Below, piece by piece: positions 1-12,542 of a stretch of DNA of 64,000 nt. A model generated the notes under the pieces. It saw nothing but the letters and a program-made list of their open reading frames with translations, had not been told where the DNA came from and did not search any database. This stretch comes from Phyllostachys edulis (taxonomy: Eukaryota; Streptophyta; Magnoliopsida; Poales; Poaceae). Position 1 is the first letter of the stretch. Every line of letters begins with the position of its first letter. The translations under genes and the position numbers were made by a program. The stretch covers positions 1 through 64,000 of the forward strand of contig CM070558.1 of NCBI GenBank assembly GCA_036346405.1, written 5' to 3'.

Positions 1-282
1 TCAAAGGAGGTGCAGGCCGACAAGGAGAGAAAGAAAGAGAAGAGACACCTGCATACGTAAGAGGTGCAGGAAGGAGAAGCCAAACACAAAGGCACACAAA
101 GCAAAAGAGGGAGGAAGGGAACACTCCAACAAATGACAGAAGGCACCGAACAGATTTAGTTCAAGTTTGGTTTAATCAATTAAAGCTCTTTTGAAAACTC
201 AAATTAAGCTTTGAACTCTCACCAAAACCAAATGGTTATTTTTAAAAGCTTTTTCAAAACTCCAGAAAAACGGGACGTTACA
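1..282 (-). mobile_element. 5' end of a long LTR (family A), minus orientation, cut by window edge
   Basis: Read on the minus strand, this begins with TGTAACGTCCC at position 282 and continues with a leader closely matching the starts of the LTRs at 5787 and 57487, including a shared AACCATTTGGTTTTGATGAG block. It is the terminal part of an LTR running leftward out of the window. The five bases at 283-287 would be one copy of its target duplication; the partner lies outside. No coding sequence is present. Confidence 0.65.
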
Positions 283-792
283 AGTTCCAGGGAGCTCAAA
301 AGCTCCAAGAAGGAGAGGTCTTTGGAGGCCTTGCGCGCTAGGGGACGTCCTCCACTCGATAGCCTGTGGGCTGATCGGCTGGATCTGCTCGTTTGATTCT
401 TGTGTCTTCTGCAAAGTGCTCTTTTTGTAAGCCCTGGTGGCAAACCCCTGTAAGAAGCTTGACCGTAAGGTCTTTATTAATATATGTTAAGTTCTCTTTT
501 GCTTCTTTCCAGTTGTTGTATGGATTTGATTACACCATTGTTTGTCTGTGCGAGCTAGCTTGGATTCCTGGTATTCGCTCAGTGTACAAAGGCCAAGACC
601 TCCAGGAGGTCTTGAAGATCTCCTGGGAGGTCTTGGCAGGCCAAGACCTCGAAGAGGTCTTGATAATCTCCTAGGAGGTCTTGGCGGACCTCCCCTCGGG
701 ATGAACCGAGCGGTACTACCGCTCCTCCATGCGGTAGTACCGCAGCTCAAAAAATCGGTCAGTTCCATGCTTATTCCGAGGAGGTCGTTACA
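283..792 (+). mobile_element. 3' portion of a family-A LTR, plus orientation
   Basis: This stretch matches the 3' third of the LTRs at 5787-10073 and 57487-61997. Shared features are the 'TTTGTAAGCCC' segment, the AAGCTTGACC(G/A)TAAGGTCT block, many GACCTCC-type words and GCGGTAGTACCGC motifs. It ends GGTCGTTACA at 792, like the 57487 copy. No primer-binding site follows, so it is a solo or truncated LTR, apparently interrupted at 282/283 by the minus-strand copy of the same family. Confidence 0.6.
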
Positions 793-1942
793 ATTACCAA
801 GATAACCTGACCAACCGGAGTTAGTCGGCCCCTGTGGTAACCAAGATAGCCAAGCAAACCTAAGTGAATATACACCTGTTACTTCCGATGGTTTCATCAT
901 ACGCCATCATTAGAGCCAACAACCACTATTTGCAATTACCGCAACCACAGTATAATCCCACAATGCACATCCCATTAAACCCAACCCTCAGCCAAAGCAT
1001 CATTGGGTATACCAAAACCAGCACCATTAGTACCCATGTTGTGCAGCCAGCATAAACCCACATCTATCATTATCCTCATTCCCTCCCAGCCAAAGGCCAA
1101 CACAAACCAAGCATCATCTTTCTCCACTGCCAACACAAACCCATTCACAATGCATCCTCATCTAGTAACCAATGGACCAAAATGTCCTTCTCTCAATAGT
1201 ATCATGAGAGGGCATAAGGGATAAGGCAAGGGACATAGTAGTCATTAGCATGCCACCAGGGAAACCAGCAAAAATGCATCCCCCCAAATAAGCCTTTATT
1301 CCCACAAGTAGCAAATAAGCTCTCATACACAAAGCCACCCCATTCTGCTTCTTCTCAGCCGAAGGAACACAACCACACCAAGCTTCCCCAAAAGCAAGCC
1401 AAACAAGAGCATAAGCAGCCTCACAAGAGTTCACAGGGCCAAGTGTTACCACTATTTCTTATCACCACTACCCCCCAGAAGCTCAACATTGCATCCAAAA
1501 AGGAGCACAAGATGATCAATAGAGCACAATGGAATGCAGTAGTGGATAAGAGCATGGTAATAGGATTAGGGTAAATAGGATCGAGGTAAATAGGAATAGG
1601 GTTATGGTAAAAACGAAATCACCCAGGAAAGGATAAGATCGAGTCGCTCTCTGTAGCTCCCAATCCAGCCAACAAATTCCCCACCCCAACACATTCAGCC
1701 CCTTCATAGCCGAAAGAGGAGGAGCAAGGCCAGAAGCATTCCCCTCCCACATTCATCCTACCTCAAGGCCAAGAACAAGCCAAGCAACCAGGAGCCAAAC
1801 CCAACCGAAGGCAAGGCACAACCCTCCCACTGCCATCCTCAAGATCAAGCCACCATAAGGCATCAAGACAACAGGGAGGAGAAGCCACACAGGAGACCAC
1901 CACACTAGGAGGAGATGACCAAGACCAACAAGGACCAGAAGC
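793..1942. other. No gene recognised; A/C-rich repeat-like sequence
   Basis: About 1.15 kb rich in CCA/ACA words with no open frame resembling a known protein. It appears continuous with 4349-5781 once the solo LTR at 1948-4343 is removed, so it is probably the interior of an older element. I see no termini of its own. Confidence 0.4.
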
Positions 1943-1947
1943 ACAAG

Positions 1948-4343
1948 TGAAGAATCTAGACCCGCCATTATATGTTAATGAAGTATTTTGGTGATTAATG
2001 ACAAATTTATTTGTGAGACTAACACTTTTATTGTTATACCTATTGTTTAGTCCTAGTCGGAAAAAAGGTGAAAATTAAAGAGGTATGCATTCGACATCAT
2101 AATCTTATATCTTATTGCATTCCTCAAATCCAAAATATAGGTTGAACTCCACAAATTGTCTAACTTGAATATGTGCATATGTTCTCATTACATTCATGTA
2201 TGCACACATCTAGGGGGAGTTCATTTTATGTTTTGTGGTTTCATTAGTATTGATCCATATTCCTTTATCCACATATATTAAGGATCTTTACTTTGAAACA
2301 TATCATATGAGTATACAAAACTTGTATAGTTTATACATACTCATATTTATCTGCATTCAATTACTTGCAATTGTGATGGTTGTCATCAATTACCAAAGAG
2401 GGAAAGATTGGAATATCTTGTCCCACCATTATGAGATAATGGTATGTTGTGGTAATTTATGACAATCATGTTGTGGGACTAATGTTTTCCATGAGTTGGA
2501 TTAATAGATTATGTCCCATAATGGAAGAAACTTTGGATAACATCATGAGTTGATTGTCATCAAGTCAAGGTTCAAGAGTAAAGGATGCATCATGTGTTGA
2601 TACACATCAAGAACTTGAAGAAAAGGAAATTATCGTGTGTCGATGAAGTTCAAGAAGAGGAGATGATCATGAGTTGATCATCAAGTTAAAAGAGTGCATC
2701 TTGGGATGATGCATAGTCAAGTCAAGAACCTGGACTTAAAGTAAAGATGTGCGTCATCAAGCTTCAAGTGGTTGTGCAAGGCAAAGGTGTGACTAGGTAG
2801 GGCTAAGGATTTGTTCCTAGTCTTTTACCGGTCTTGGTGTTTGGAAGGAAGACCGGATTGCTATTGTAGGTTGCCGTACTATTAAGAGGGGTCTTGATTA
2901 GTAGCTTGAGTTAGTCATGTGTTGATAGCTCATTGTGTTTGCTCTAGCTCTCGTTAGCATGGTGCCAATATTTGCGAATGTATTTTGCAAATAGTTGAGG
3001 CTCATGCATAATCCTTGTAGCATGTGACTTTAGTTTGCGAATGTGTTTTGCAAACGGGTTTAGTCCATGTACTTTAATTCCTTGTGGCCTTGATTTTAAA
3101 AGTCGCCAAATGTGTTTTGAGACTTGTTGAGAATCTAGCCTTCATCTCTTGTGTGCATCTTGCATCAATTGGCAATTGTGGTTTGAAAATTGAGTTGATG
3201 CAAATGAACAAAATCTGTTTGCAGCTTTGTTGGCTATGCGCGGTCTGACCGCCCATATCACCGGTCTGACTGGTGGTATATCGGTCTGATCGCCATGGTT
3301 GGAGCAGTCTGACCGGCCGCCTGTTACCAAAAAAAATGTGTGGTAGTACCGTGTGTGTTTAGCAGTACTACCGTTGTGCGGTAGTTCCGATATTTATTTG
3401 GCGGTACGTAAATTCCAAAGAGGGTGTTTTTGCTGATCGCCCTTAGTTTCTTCGAGCGGTATGACCGTAGGCATATGGGCGGTCTGACCGGCCATTAGTT
3501 GGCGGTCAGACTGATTTCCCTCCGATTAGAATCTTTCCCCCCAACGGCTAGTTTTTGTGTGTAGGTTGTAAATACCCACCTTGGTTGGTTGTGGGAAAGT
3601 TGCTGGTGCCATATTCATTTCTATTGAGCTAAGAGCAAGCCCTCTACACTCTCTTGTGCATGTGTTGCACTTAGTGAGGTTTGAGAGGCAAACCCTAATT
3701 GCATGTGTTGCATTAGGTAGTGAATTGTCTATCCACTTGAACTTAGACACTTAATTAGTTCAAGTGAGAGTCTTCCACTTATTTCTCTTGGTGTTTGCTG
3801 ACACCTAGACGGCGTGTAGGCGTCGTGGTTCGGTGATCTTCTCAAAGAAGGTTGTGCGAAAACCAGAGCGTTTGTGAGTGGCTTGCTGCTCATCATCTCC
3901 GGAGTGGAGGAAGAGCAACCCTTGTGGATCGAGGTGTTGGTTCTTGTTGGAATCGGTCCAAGTGGTTAGAGTTACCTCGGAGGTGTTTGGCTTAGTTTGT
4001 AGAGCTGGTCCAATTGATTTCGGGCTTACCTCAACGTGGATTAGGGGAGACCGGCAAGTCTCCAATCACCACGGTAAGCATCGTTGTATCATTGTGGTTT
4101 GATTTTTGTGCTTTACTATATTGCAGTTTACATTCCTTGTATTTAATTGCTTACTTGTATGTGTATGATTGTCATTATTTATTTAGTCTTATATTGTTGA
4201 TGCACTTAGTAAAGACTAGTTGATTTAGGCTTTAATTATGGAAAACCGAATTGATTTACAATTCCGCATAAAACTCAGTTTTAGCCAAAAAGATTTTAAA
4301 ACCGCCTATTCACCCCCCTCTAGTCGGTCTCCTCGATCTTACA
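1948..4343 (+). mobile_element. Solo LTR, about 2.4 kb, with 5-bp target duplication ACAAG
   Basis: The sequence begins TGAAGAATCTAG and ends GATCTTACA. It is bracketed by ACAAG at 1943-1947 and 4344-4348, as expected for integrase-made 5-bp duplications with TG...CA termini. Typical grass gypsy LTR words are present: TATTTTGGTGATTAATGACA near the start and CACCCCCCTCTAGTCGG near the end. Neither a primer-binding site nor a polypurine tract is adjacent, so this is a solo LTR left by LTR-LTR recombination. Internally, TTGCGAATGTRTTTTGCAAA recurs at about 2970 and 3035, and TACTACCG-type motifs lie at 3340-3410. Confidence 0.75.
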
Positions 4344-4348
4344 ACAAG

Positions 4349-5781
4349 GGAGCATCACCCCATGGCCAGCATCAACATCGTCACGGCCATTCTCAGAAAC
4401 CAATCAAGAACAACTGAGGTAGTCCACTATCCAAAACCCCACTGTCATTTTATCCCAATCAATCGCTCTAATATGAGCTAACCCTCTCCTGAACTCTAAA
4501 AATAGCACCAACCAAAATCATGCAAGTATAGTAGTAGCATCACCCTTTATCTCCACCATAGTAGCTTTATCACCCCTCAACCACACCATAGAACCTCCAT
4601 CATTCATTCATGCCATCACAGAGCAAGGGGAGGGTTTAGGTTAGAGAGGAAGGGGGAGGATACCTTAGAGTGAGGCGTGGGTAGCATCACCATCACCACC
4701 AGTAGCAAGCCTCATAGCCACATCCAACACCCATTGTTCATGCATAATCAGTATTAAAACCCACATTAGAGCAATAATCAAAACTAGTAATAGAACTAAA
4801 ATGTAAGCGGGGAGTTGAGGGTGAGTTTAGGAGGGAAGCCCAGGTGGTGTTGTGGGTCGAACCGAGGCGGCCGGCGGCCAGAGGCCAAGCCAGCCGGTGC
4901 GTGGAGCAAACCAGGGCCGAGGCAGCACTGGCCTAGGCCGTGCCGAGGAGACTAGAGAGGGGACGCTAGGGAGCCGAGCAACAGCGTAAAGGAAGCCGGG
5001 CCAGGGTGAGGTGCTAGAGGGAGCCAGGAGGGCCGAGGCGGGCCGAGGAGCCGGGAGAGAGGAGGCGCCGTAGGGGGCGGTGGTGGTACCAGGCGGAGTC
5101 GGCACAAGGAGGAGCCGAGCATAGGCAGCACCGGTGGTGCCATGGGCCGGCCGAGCCGAGCTGCGCAGGGGGGACCGGAGGTGGCGTGGGAGGAAGTGAG
5201 CTAGGGGGCACCAACAGCGGCATCGTGGGGGACCGAGGGGAGCAGCGGCGCCAGGGGAGGATGCGCCATGGAGGAGGAGGACCGGCGGTAGCAAGCCATG
5301 GGGGAGCCTTGGGGAGGAAGGAGAAGAAGGATTTGAGGAGAAGATCAAGTGAGGAAATGGTTGTGTGGGTGTGCGGCAGCAAGAAGGGAGATAAGGAGAG
5401 AGAAGAAGATTAGGGGTAGGAGAGGGGTTTAGAAAAGGGAATTTGGTGATTAGGGAGTTAGGTAGATAATTAGGGGGGAAGTTAGGGTTAGAAAAGTTGT
5501 TTTAGAATCTAAGTACAAGAAAATGTTAGGAAAAATTGTATAACTCTAGTGAATTGTGATGATTAGTGTTGTAACTTTGGAAGTTAGCAAATAAAATAAA
5601 TAAATTATTAGCACGACGTAATTTTGCAACTGAGCGAACTCGTTTAGGTCGCTTCGGGCTAGACCGTCTTAAAATCAATCCGTTGAGTAATTACTAAAAT
5701 GAGATAGGATATCATTATTTCTATTAATTAAAAAGTAAAAGTGCGTACATAATAAACCTGTACCTCGTTGGTGAATAGTTG
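4349..5781. other. Repeat-like sequence with a GC-rich core, no gene recognised
   Basis: This continues the sequence interrupted at 1947. A GC-rich core (about 4830-5330) opens long frames on both strands, but their composition is proline/serine/alanine low complexity with no recognisable domain. The flanks are A/T-rich. The arrangement resembles the GC-rich part of other gypsy LTRs in this window, for example 22600-23250. I infer an old LTR or element interior. Confidence 0.4.
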
Positions 5782-5786
5782 GGCAG

Positions 5787-8700
5787 TGTAACGTCCCATT
5801 TCTCTTAGGTTTTTGCTCAGTTTTCAAAATAAAAGTAACCATTTGGTTTTGATGAGAGTTCAAAGCTTAACTTGAGTTTTCAAAAGAGCTTTAAGTGATT
5901 AAACCAAACTTTAACTAAATTGGTTGATTGCCTTGGTACATTTATTTGGAGCTTGCTCATTCTCCCTCTTTCTCTCTGTGTGCCTTTGTGTTTGGTTTTC
6001 TCCTTTCCAGACCTCCTTTGTGTCTGGAACTCTTTTCTTGTTCTCCCTCCCTGTTTCTAACCTCCCCGTGCACCTCTCCACGTTCTTGTCGACTCCCTGC
6101 GTCCATTTGGGGTGCCCTTGGAATCCTTTTGATTTCCCTGTGCCCTCTCGGACCTTCTCCGTTGACCTCTCACCTCTCTTTGAACCCCTCCTAAGTTCAC
6201 TTGGGCGCTCCAGAGTTTCTCTGGACCTTCCAGTGCCCTTTTGGGACCTTCCTAGACCTCCCCTTGTCTTTTTGGATCTCCCCCGTGTTCCAACAGACCT
6301 CCCCTCTGGAGATCTTAACCGCTCAGACCTCCCCCTCCCTTGTTGAGATCTCGCCGTTAGGACCTCCCTCTGGAGATCTTAACCGCTCGAGACCTCCCCT
6401 TGTTGAGATCTGGCCGTTAGGACCTCCCTCTGGAGATCTTAACCGCTCAGACCTCCCCTTGTTGAGATCTGGTGTTAGGACCTCCTCTCTGGAGATCTTA
6501 ACCGCTCAGACCTCCCCCTTGTTAAGATCTGGCCGTTAGGACCTCCTCTCTGGAGATCTTAACCGCTCAGACCTCCCCCCCTTGTTGAGATCTGGCCGTT
6601 AGGACCTCCCCTCTGGAGATCTTAACCGCTCAGACCTCCCCCTTGTTCAGATCTGGCCGTTAGGACCTCCTCTCTGGAAATCTTAACCGCTCAGACCTCC
6701 CCCTTGTGTGGATCTGTTCGTTAGGATCTCCCTTGAGATCTTAGCCGCCCAGGTCTTTCCTTTTGTTTGATCTAAAGGTCCTGACCTCCTTAGGTCCAAG
6801 ACCTCTTTAGCACTTGAACCCACCGTTGGCTCCTGCGGTCATATCTCTTAAGGCTTTGCCTTCCTCACCTAAGGACCGTCCGATGTTGTTCGGATGGCCC
6901 GATCCTAAGGGCACGATCGCTTGGTCTGAACGTTCCTTTCCTTTCTGAACCGCCCATTTCAATCGGCGGCTCGCTTTCTTCTTGCGTTTTCCTTTGTACC
7001 CAGGACCTCTTCCTGGCTATTTTGCGAGGACCACCTCCTCGATCCTTGCTGGTCTTTTTGTAAAGACCATCCTCCTAACCCCGAGTATCCCTGTTGGTCA
7101 GGACCTCCCTGCACCCTTTGATCTGGACCGTTAAGGTCCTCCTCTTTGAGATCTTGATCGTTAGACCTCCCTTTTGGTGATCTACTCGTCAGGACCTCTC
7201 TGCACCCTTTGATCTGGACCATTGAGGTCCTCCTCTTTGAGATCCTGCCCGTTAAACCTCTCGTGAGGATCTGAGTGTCAGGACCTCCTCGTTGTGAGTC
7301 TTTTGGACCTTTTGTCCTTAGGACCTCCTTGTGTTGAGTGTTTTGGACCTCCTGTCCAGGACCTCCCCCTTGAGTGTTTTGGACCTCTTGTCCAGGACCT
7401 CTCTGTAGTCTCTTGCGGAGATGATCCTTGCGGTGGGGCCACCTCTTTGACTAGTGGTGCACCCTTTTGACTGGCCCCACTTGGCAGCCTCTCTCCACCT
7501 TGTAATTATTGCTCTTGCCTCAGAACTCTGTGCGCATTTAATAGGGGTCGGGTCACATTAAATGCAGTCACATCTGAGGTACCTTATTTTAATTCTTTTA
7601 GGGCAAGCCCTGCCCTAGTTGCCCCGATTGCCAACACGTCTTTGCACTCCTTTTCTGGTGCACTCCACCTACTCTGGCTATATATAGCCTGGGTGGGCAA
7701 ACTCTTGTAACCTTTTGCTCACTTGCCCACCTTGCTCCTGCCTTGTTCGCTTCTGGCTTGTGCTCGAAGCTTCTCTGGGAATTGGCCACGGGAGTTGTCA
7801 TCTTCTCTGGAAGACCTCCTTTCGGATCTTTGCTGGTCTTTTGCTTAAAGACCACCCTCTCCTGCCTTGGACCTCCCTTCTCGTTTTGGGCTGCTCGCTT
7901 GGCTGGTTTTGGTCGAGTTTTGTTTAAGCTCTTTTTAGTCTTCTTTTGAAGTTCTTTGGCCTAGTGTGGTTTTGCTTATTTGGTTTTTCTTGAACGTGTA
8001 GATCACAAGTTTGAGGAGATCTTGGACCCACTCTCTCTCTTGAAGGCTCTCCTTTGCTTGACCAAGGCAAGCCATGCAGACCTCCTTTGATCATTTTGAA
8101 CCTAGTTTTACAAATGTATTTTGGTTTTACTTTATCATGCATGGCTATGTTTATAAGAAAATATTTGGGTCAGTAGTTACTTTCCTACTTGTTGTTATGC
8201 CTCCTTTATTCTTTGTCCCTATCATGTTGTCATGTTCACCTTGTGAGCCCTAGGATGGATATTTAGTTGGTATTCCTTGATATTTGCCAACATGGGGCCG
8301 TAGGTTATGTATTGCTTCGCTCTAGAAATTGTGGGACTGTGACTCATGCTTCATCCCTAATAATCTTGATTAATGAACTATGGAACTTGTGGTCGGTGCC
8401 ATTTGTTAGCGACTATGGCGGGATGCCTAAGTTGTGTTGGACTGTGGTGTGAGGCCACTTTATTAATCTGTTGTGCCAAGACCTGGGTGGTCTGTTGGCA
8501 AGGGTAATTACAAAAGGTTTTCTTTGAGGCAAGAAGGCAGGAGTGAGTAGTGGGTGCTATGCACACTGGGTTTGTGGAAGTCTTGCCTTAGCACAATTAA
8601 GGACTTAACTTTGTGTCTATTGATCTGGGCCAAACAAAGATTGCAACCACAAGATCATTTTATGGGGATGGATCAATGAATAATTAGCAATGAGTTGGCT

Positions 8701-10073
8701 TAGGGCTGTTGTGGTGGGCGTGTGATTCGTTGGCGCAAGAGGGGCACCCATAACCCCTGTGGATTTCTAGACCACGGGAGGGATTATGAAACCTTAGCGG
8801 GCAGCCCGAGTCGAGTTCAAAGCTTTGTAAAGGCCTTGCGCTCTCTAGGCGCCACCGTTGGAAGTGAGCAAGGGTGGCCGGAACCCGCCCCGCTAGAGAG
8901 ACCGTGGATTGTGGGTAAAGTTGTACACCTCAGAGAGTGTAAAATCTATTGAATAGCCAAGTCCTTGGTCATGGACTTGCTCATGAAAAAATGGTGCAAG
9001 GGGTAGTTGTTTCAAAATTTATGCCCTTTGGACACTTCAATGAGATGCCTTGGCTTTGCCTCAAGAGACCTTGGCCGGCTCAGAGGGGTCGGGGTTGGCT
9101 CGGGTGGTGGTCCAGTGGTTCGGACCTCTGGAGTGGGTGCTCTAGAGTGGTTTTGGGTGGGGACACAGCCTTTGGTGTGACGGACCTCTCCATTCTTGTT
9201 GTGGATGTGAGTTGGTGCTCACTCTACTCTTTCAAACATCAAATTTATTATGTACTATTGTTTTACCTTGTTGCTTTTCAATCTATTATTGTTATTATTG
9301 TCAAAACCTGACTTTGCGCAAACTAACCATACAGCTCTCACTTGGTAAGCCCTTGCATGAAAATTATTGCATAATTGCTCCCTGTGAATTGCTGAGTACA
9401 TTCAAAGTGCTCATGGCTTAAGCCCTGTGTCAAAGCAGATTATGAAGATGATCAAGTCTGCAGGCGGTCTGAGACCTCTTTGAGGAGGAGTTCTTGACGA
9501 TCCATTTGCTTAGGATGTCCTCCACCGACGACTGTGGTGCTTGTTGGATGGCTTTGCGTGCTTTTGGTGTTGGAGCCTTAGAGCTCCTTGTTGCGATTGT
9601 AAGTCATTGTTGGTTTTGTAAGCCCTCTGTGGCGAGACCTCTTGTTAACAAGCTTGACCATAAGGTCTGTTATATTAAGTTTAATTTGTGCGCTTCATCT
9701 TTGTTTGACCTCGTGGGTGTGATTTTAGCTTGTGTTCTTGTGCGAGCTAGCTTCATTGTCCCGGGACTAGCTCGGATGCACAGGACAGACCTCAGTGAGG
9801 TCCCACGGGACTTTGTTCGGGAGGTCTGTCGGACCTCTCTAGTGATGTACCGGAGGTGCTACCGAGGGTTATGGTCAAGACCTCCAGAGGTCTTGAAGAC
9901 CTCTGGGAGGTCGATGGCGAGCCAAGACCTCCGGGAGGTCTGAAGACCTCTGGGAGGTCCCGCACCTCATCGGGATTGCAGTGCGATGCTGCTACTCCTC
10001 TATGTGGTGGCACATGACTAAAAAATGGTCCTCCCGGACCTCTTACGGTACATGACATGGTGGGTCGTCGCAG
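5787..10073 (+). mobile_element. Probable giant solo LTR (family A, about 4.3 kb), TSD GGCAG
   Basis: It starts TGTAACGTCCC at 5787 and is collinear with the LTR at 57487-61997 over its whole length. Shared parts are the leader, the GACCTCC-rich middle, a conserved block at 8905-8985 and the 3' block at 9640-9680. The end is placed at 10073 (GTCGTCGCA) because GGCAG occurs both at 5782-5786 and 10074-10078. That end differs from the GTTACA end of the other copies, so the 3' boundary is the less certain one; a boundary near 10050 is possible. No primer-binding site follows. It contains the tandem array at 6300-6725. Confidence 0.65.
6300..6725 (+). repeat. Tandem array, unit about 60 bp, about 7 copies
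   Basis: Each unit runs TCTGGAGATCTTAACCGCTC, then AGACCTCCCC, CTTGTTGAGATCTGG and CCGTTAGGACCTCC. Unit lengths vary by a few bases. Degenerate derivatives continue to about 7400, and diffuse GACCTCC words fill the equivalent part of the 57487 LTR (57800-59500), which has no regular array. It lies inside the LTR and opens a meaningless repetitive frame. Confidence 0.85.
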
Positions 10074-10078
10074 GCAGG

Positions 10079-11835
10079 TCGAACATTTTAATCATGCTAA
10101 TTTAATTAACTTGAAGCGAATCCGAGTATTGGAGAAAATTAAATAATCGCATGATGATTTAAGTAAAATAATTAATTAGAAGTTTTGCCGAGTAAAATTT
10201 AATAGACTTAATGAAATATGCGTGTGAGTAGTATTTCTTTTCTCGTTAGTTTAAACGTGAACGTAGGTATTTTCAACCCTAGAGCAAGTAATCAGAAGAA
10301 CGATCGTACTTGGGGAGTGCCAACCTCACGGGGGTTTCAAAAGTGTTATTAAATGAAAATACACTATCGAAAAGAATCATCTGACTAGTATGCACTGCAC
10401 CTAGTCGCACATAATTACTGCTAAGTATTTAGTTATGTATTTATTACTCGCACCGTTGTATAAATTGCAGCAGACAAACCAACAGGAGTAGTTGATCTCG
10501 AGTTCATCACCACCGCTCGTTTCTTCTTCTACGAAGGCAAGCTACTCCCCTGATCATGAACATAGTTATATTAAATGTAAACCGTATCTTGCTCTATTTT
10601 ATGTGTATTGCATCAAAACTATTTTCTCAAAAATCAAATCAAATGAATGAAAATGGGAAAATAAGAACTTAGAACTGTTAGAGAAAAGAAATGAGAATTA
10701 CTAGGTTGGTAAAAGAGGGCCCGGGCGGGGGAAACGCGACGCTGATGTTGAGGTAAGAGGTGGGCCCCTTTTTACGGATGGTTATAATATAAGGACAAAT
10801 AAAACTCTTACTCGGTTAGAGGCCGTAAATTCAGTGCCAACTATTTTCCTGTTCCGACAAGCAGAAAATATTACCTGTTACGTAATTATACTCTCCATAT
10901 CGGGTAAGAAAATATGGGGAGGATCCCAAGGTGGGGACCCAAAGGCAATATACTATCAAGACAGGAGTGTTGGGACCGGTCTTGAAGCCAACCAACACAT
11001 CGAACTCGGTGGGTGACAAGGTCAGCATCGTGACTAAATCAGCACCGACGAAAGGTAATGGGTGGAGACTTAATCACGTAATTGGAAAATGTTCTGTATT
11101 CTGAACTCGAAGTCGCATTAAAGGAAATGCGGTGGACCTAGCTCAGAGAGGGTTCAGGATAGCTATAGGTAAAGTGGTACAAGCCTGCGCAGTGCTATAT
11201 AAATCATGAATTCATACCAGTCTCCTGGATTGGAGTCTATAGGAACCGCTAGGTTTCTTTCTTCTCTCCGAGTAATCAAGTAGTCTCTTCAGAAGTAAAA
11301 TTGCAACCTAAGTTTTGAAAACTATTTTCCAAATAAGAGAAGAGGTAGGAATTTTGATAAGGATGAAATTTAGAGTCATCAAATGCATTTTACCTATTAT
11401 TGCTTGCTGAGTATACTATAGTACTCACTCTTACTATCTCTCCCCTTGCTTAGATCCTAATCCGACCGGGAGTTATCCCGAGTGGGATGAGGAATTTTGC
11501 AGGTACCAAAAAGGCCGCAGGTGATGAGGGCGTTGGGTACGAGATGCAGGGCAAGGTGATCGCCTCATTCGACTCGTGGGACGAGCAGACTGTCGGAGGA
11601 ACCTAGCAGTAAATAGCGGGAAGTGTGTTCCCCTTTGTAATTAAATAAGTGTATTCAGAACCCTAAACTTGTGTGGCTACTATTGTAATAAAGAGCAGTT
11701 TCTATTTTATTGTTCTGCTGCGTTAACCCTGGTAAAGGCTTGCTATTCGTTGGAGTAGTGTTCTACTAAGCAAACGAATAGTAATCCGTATGCCTAAGTG
11801 TGATTACCCCTAGGGTAATGACATGTGGCGTCGCA
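10079..11835 (+). mobile_element. LTR-like remnant (low-confidence boundaries)
   Basis: The text has the usual features of a plant gypsy LTR 3' half: a GATGAGGAATTTTGCAGG motif, a GTACGAGATG segment, AATAAA-like sites at about 11690, and an ATGACATGTGGCGTCGCA end at 11835. No matching target duplication was found. It may be the right part of the element whose left part is 793-1942 plus 4349-5781. No coding content is seen. Confidence 0.35.
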
Positions 11836-12239
11836 TTTATATAATAGAAAAGTAACATGTTATCATTCATCAAGCCCGAACGCAATTAGCACAGCACGCA
11901 GAATAGTACAACTAAATTTATTTTCACCGACTAATTTTTCCTCTATACGAACTTCTAAACTAATTGTATTAATCATGCTATCTCTAAACATTTGCTAACA
12001 ATATGTCACTACACATGATATTGCTTGCTAACCTACCATGGTTTCAAAAATACACTTATACAAGATAATGCTACAAACTCACCGTCGTGGTCGTCGATGC
12101 GAAGAAACCTTTTTCCCTCCTTTCCTTCTTCCTCTCCTCTTTTTCCCTCTCATTCTCCTCTCTTTCTCTTCTTTCTTCTCGTCCGTCGCTCTCTCGAATG
12201 GCGACTGTTTATGCCTGGCCGCGCGTGCGGTATAAAAAG
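11836..12239. other. Unassigned, pyrimidine-rich in the second half
   Basis: An A/T-rich stretch is followed by a CT-rich tract at about 12110-12180 (runs of TCCCTCC/TTCTCTTC). No conserved coding sequence. The CT tract could be the end of a retroelement or part of a distal promoter; nothing decides between these. Confidence 0.3.
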
Positions 12240-12440
12240 ACCTCAAGTCGCCATACGGTTAGGCAACTAGGGTCTAGCGCCGACACATGTCGCTCCACCG
12301 TATGGCAACTAGGACCAAGTTGCTATACGGTTTGGCGACTGGGAGCCAAACGGCCAAGTCGCCCTTTTGTTCCGCGAGTTGGATATGTGTCGCATACTGG
12401 TTGGGCGACTAGACCAAGTCGTCCAACCGTACGGCGACAC
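12240..12440. repeat. Cluster of short hairpins built on GGCGACT...AGTCGCC
   Basis: Repeated inverted arms lie about 200-390 bp upstream of the cysteine synthase start. One stem pairs 12299-12311 with 12318-12330 (CCGTAT-GCAACT against AGTTGC-ATACGG). A second, around 12390-12415, pairs GTTGGGCGACT with AGTCGTCCAAC. The loop core GACCA recurs. Probably the terminus of an unidentified transposable element. Confidence 0.6.
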
Positions 12441-12542
12441 GAGGTTATTTCTGACATAAAAAATTAAGTGGTATTATTTCTGTAATTCTGAATAAAAAAT
12501 AGATTATTTAAAAAAAAACCAATGACATATATGCCATAAATG

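Noticed and set aside
4827..5382. Minus-strand frame of 173 codons and overlapping frames
   Set aside because: Pro/Ala/Ser-rich, no domain, inside repeat-like sequence.
5787..9943. Short proteins in the GACCTCC-rich LTR regions
   Set aside because: Frames follow the tandem repeats and are not shared between LTR copies.
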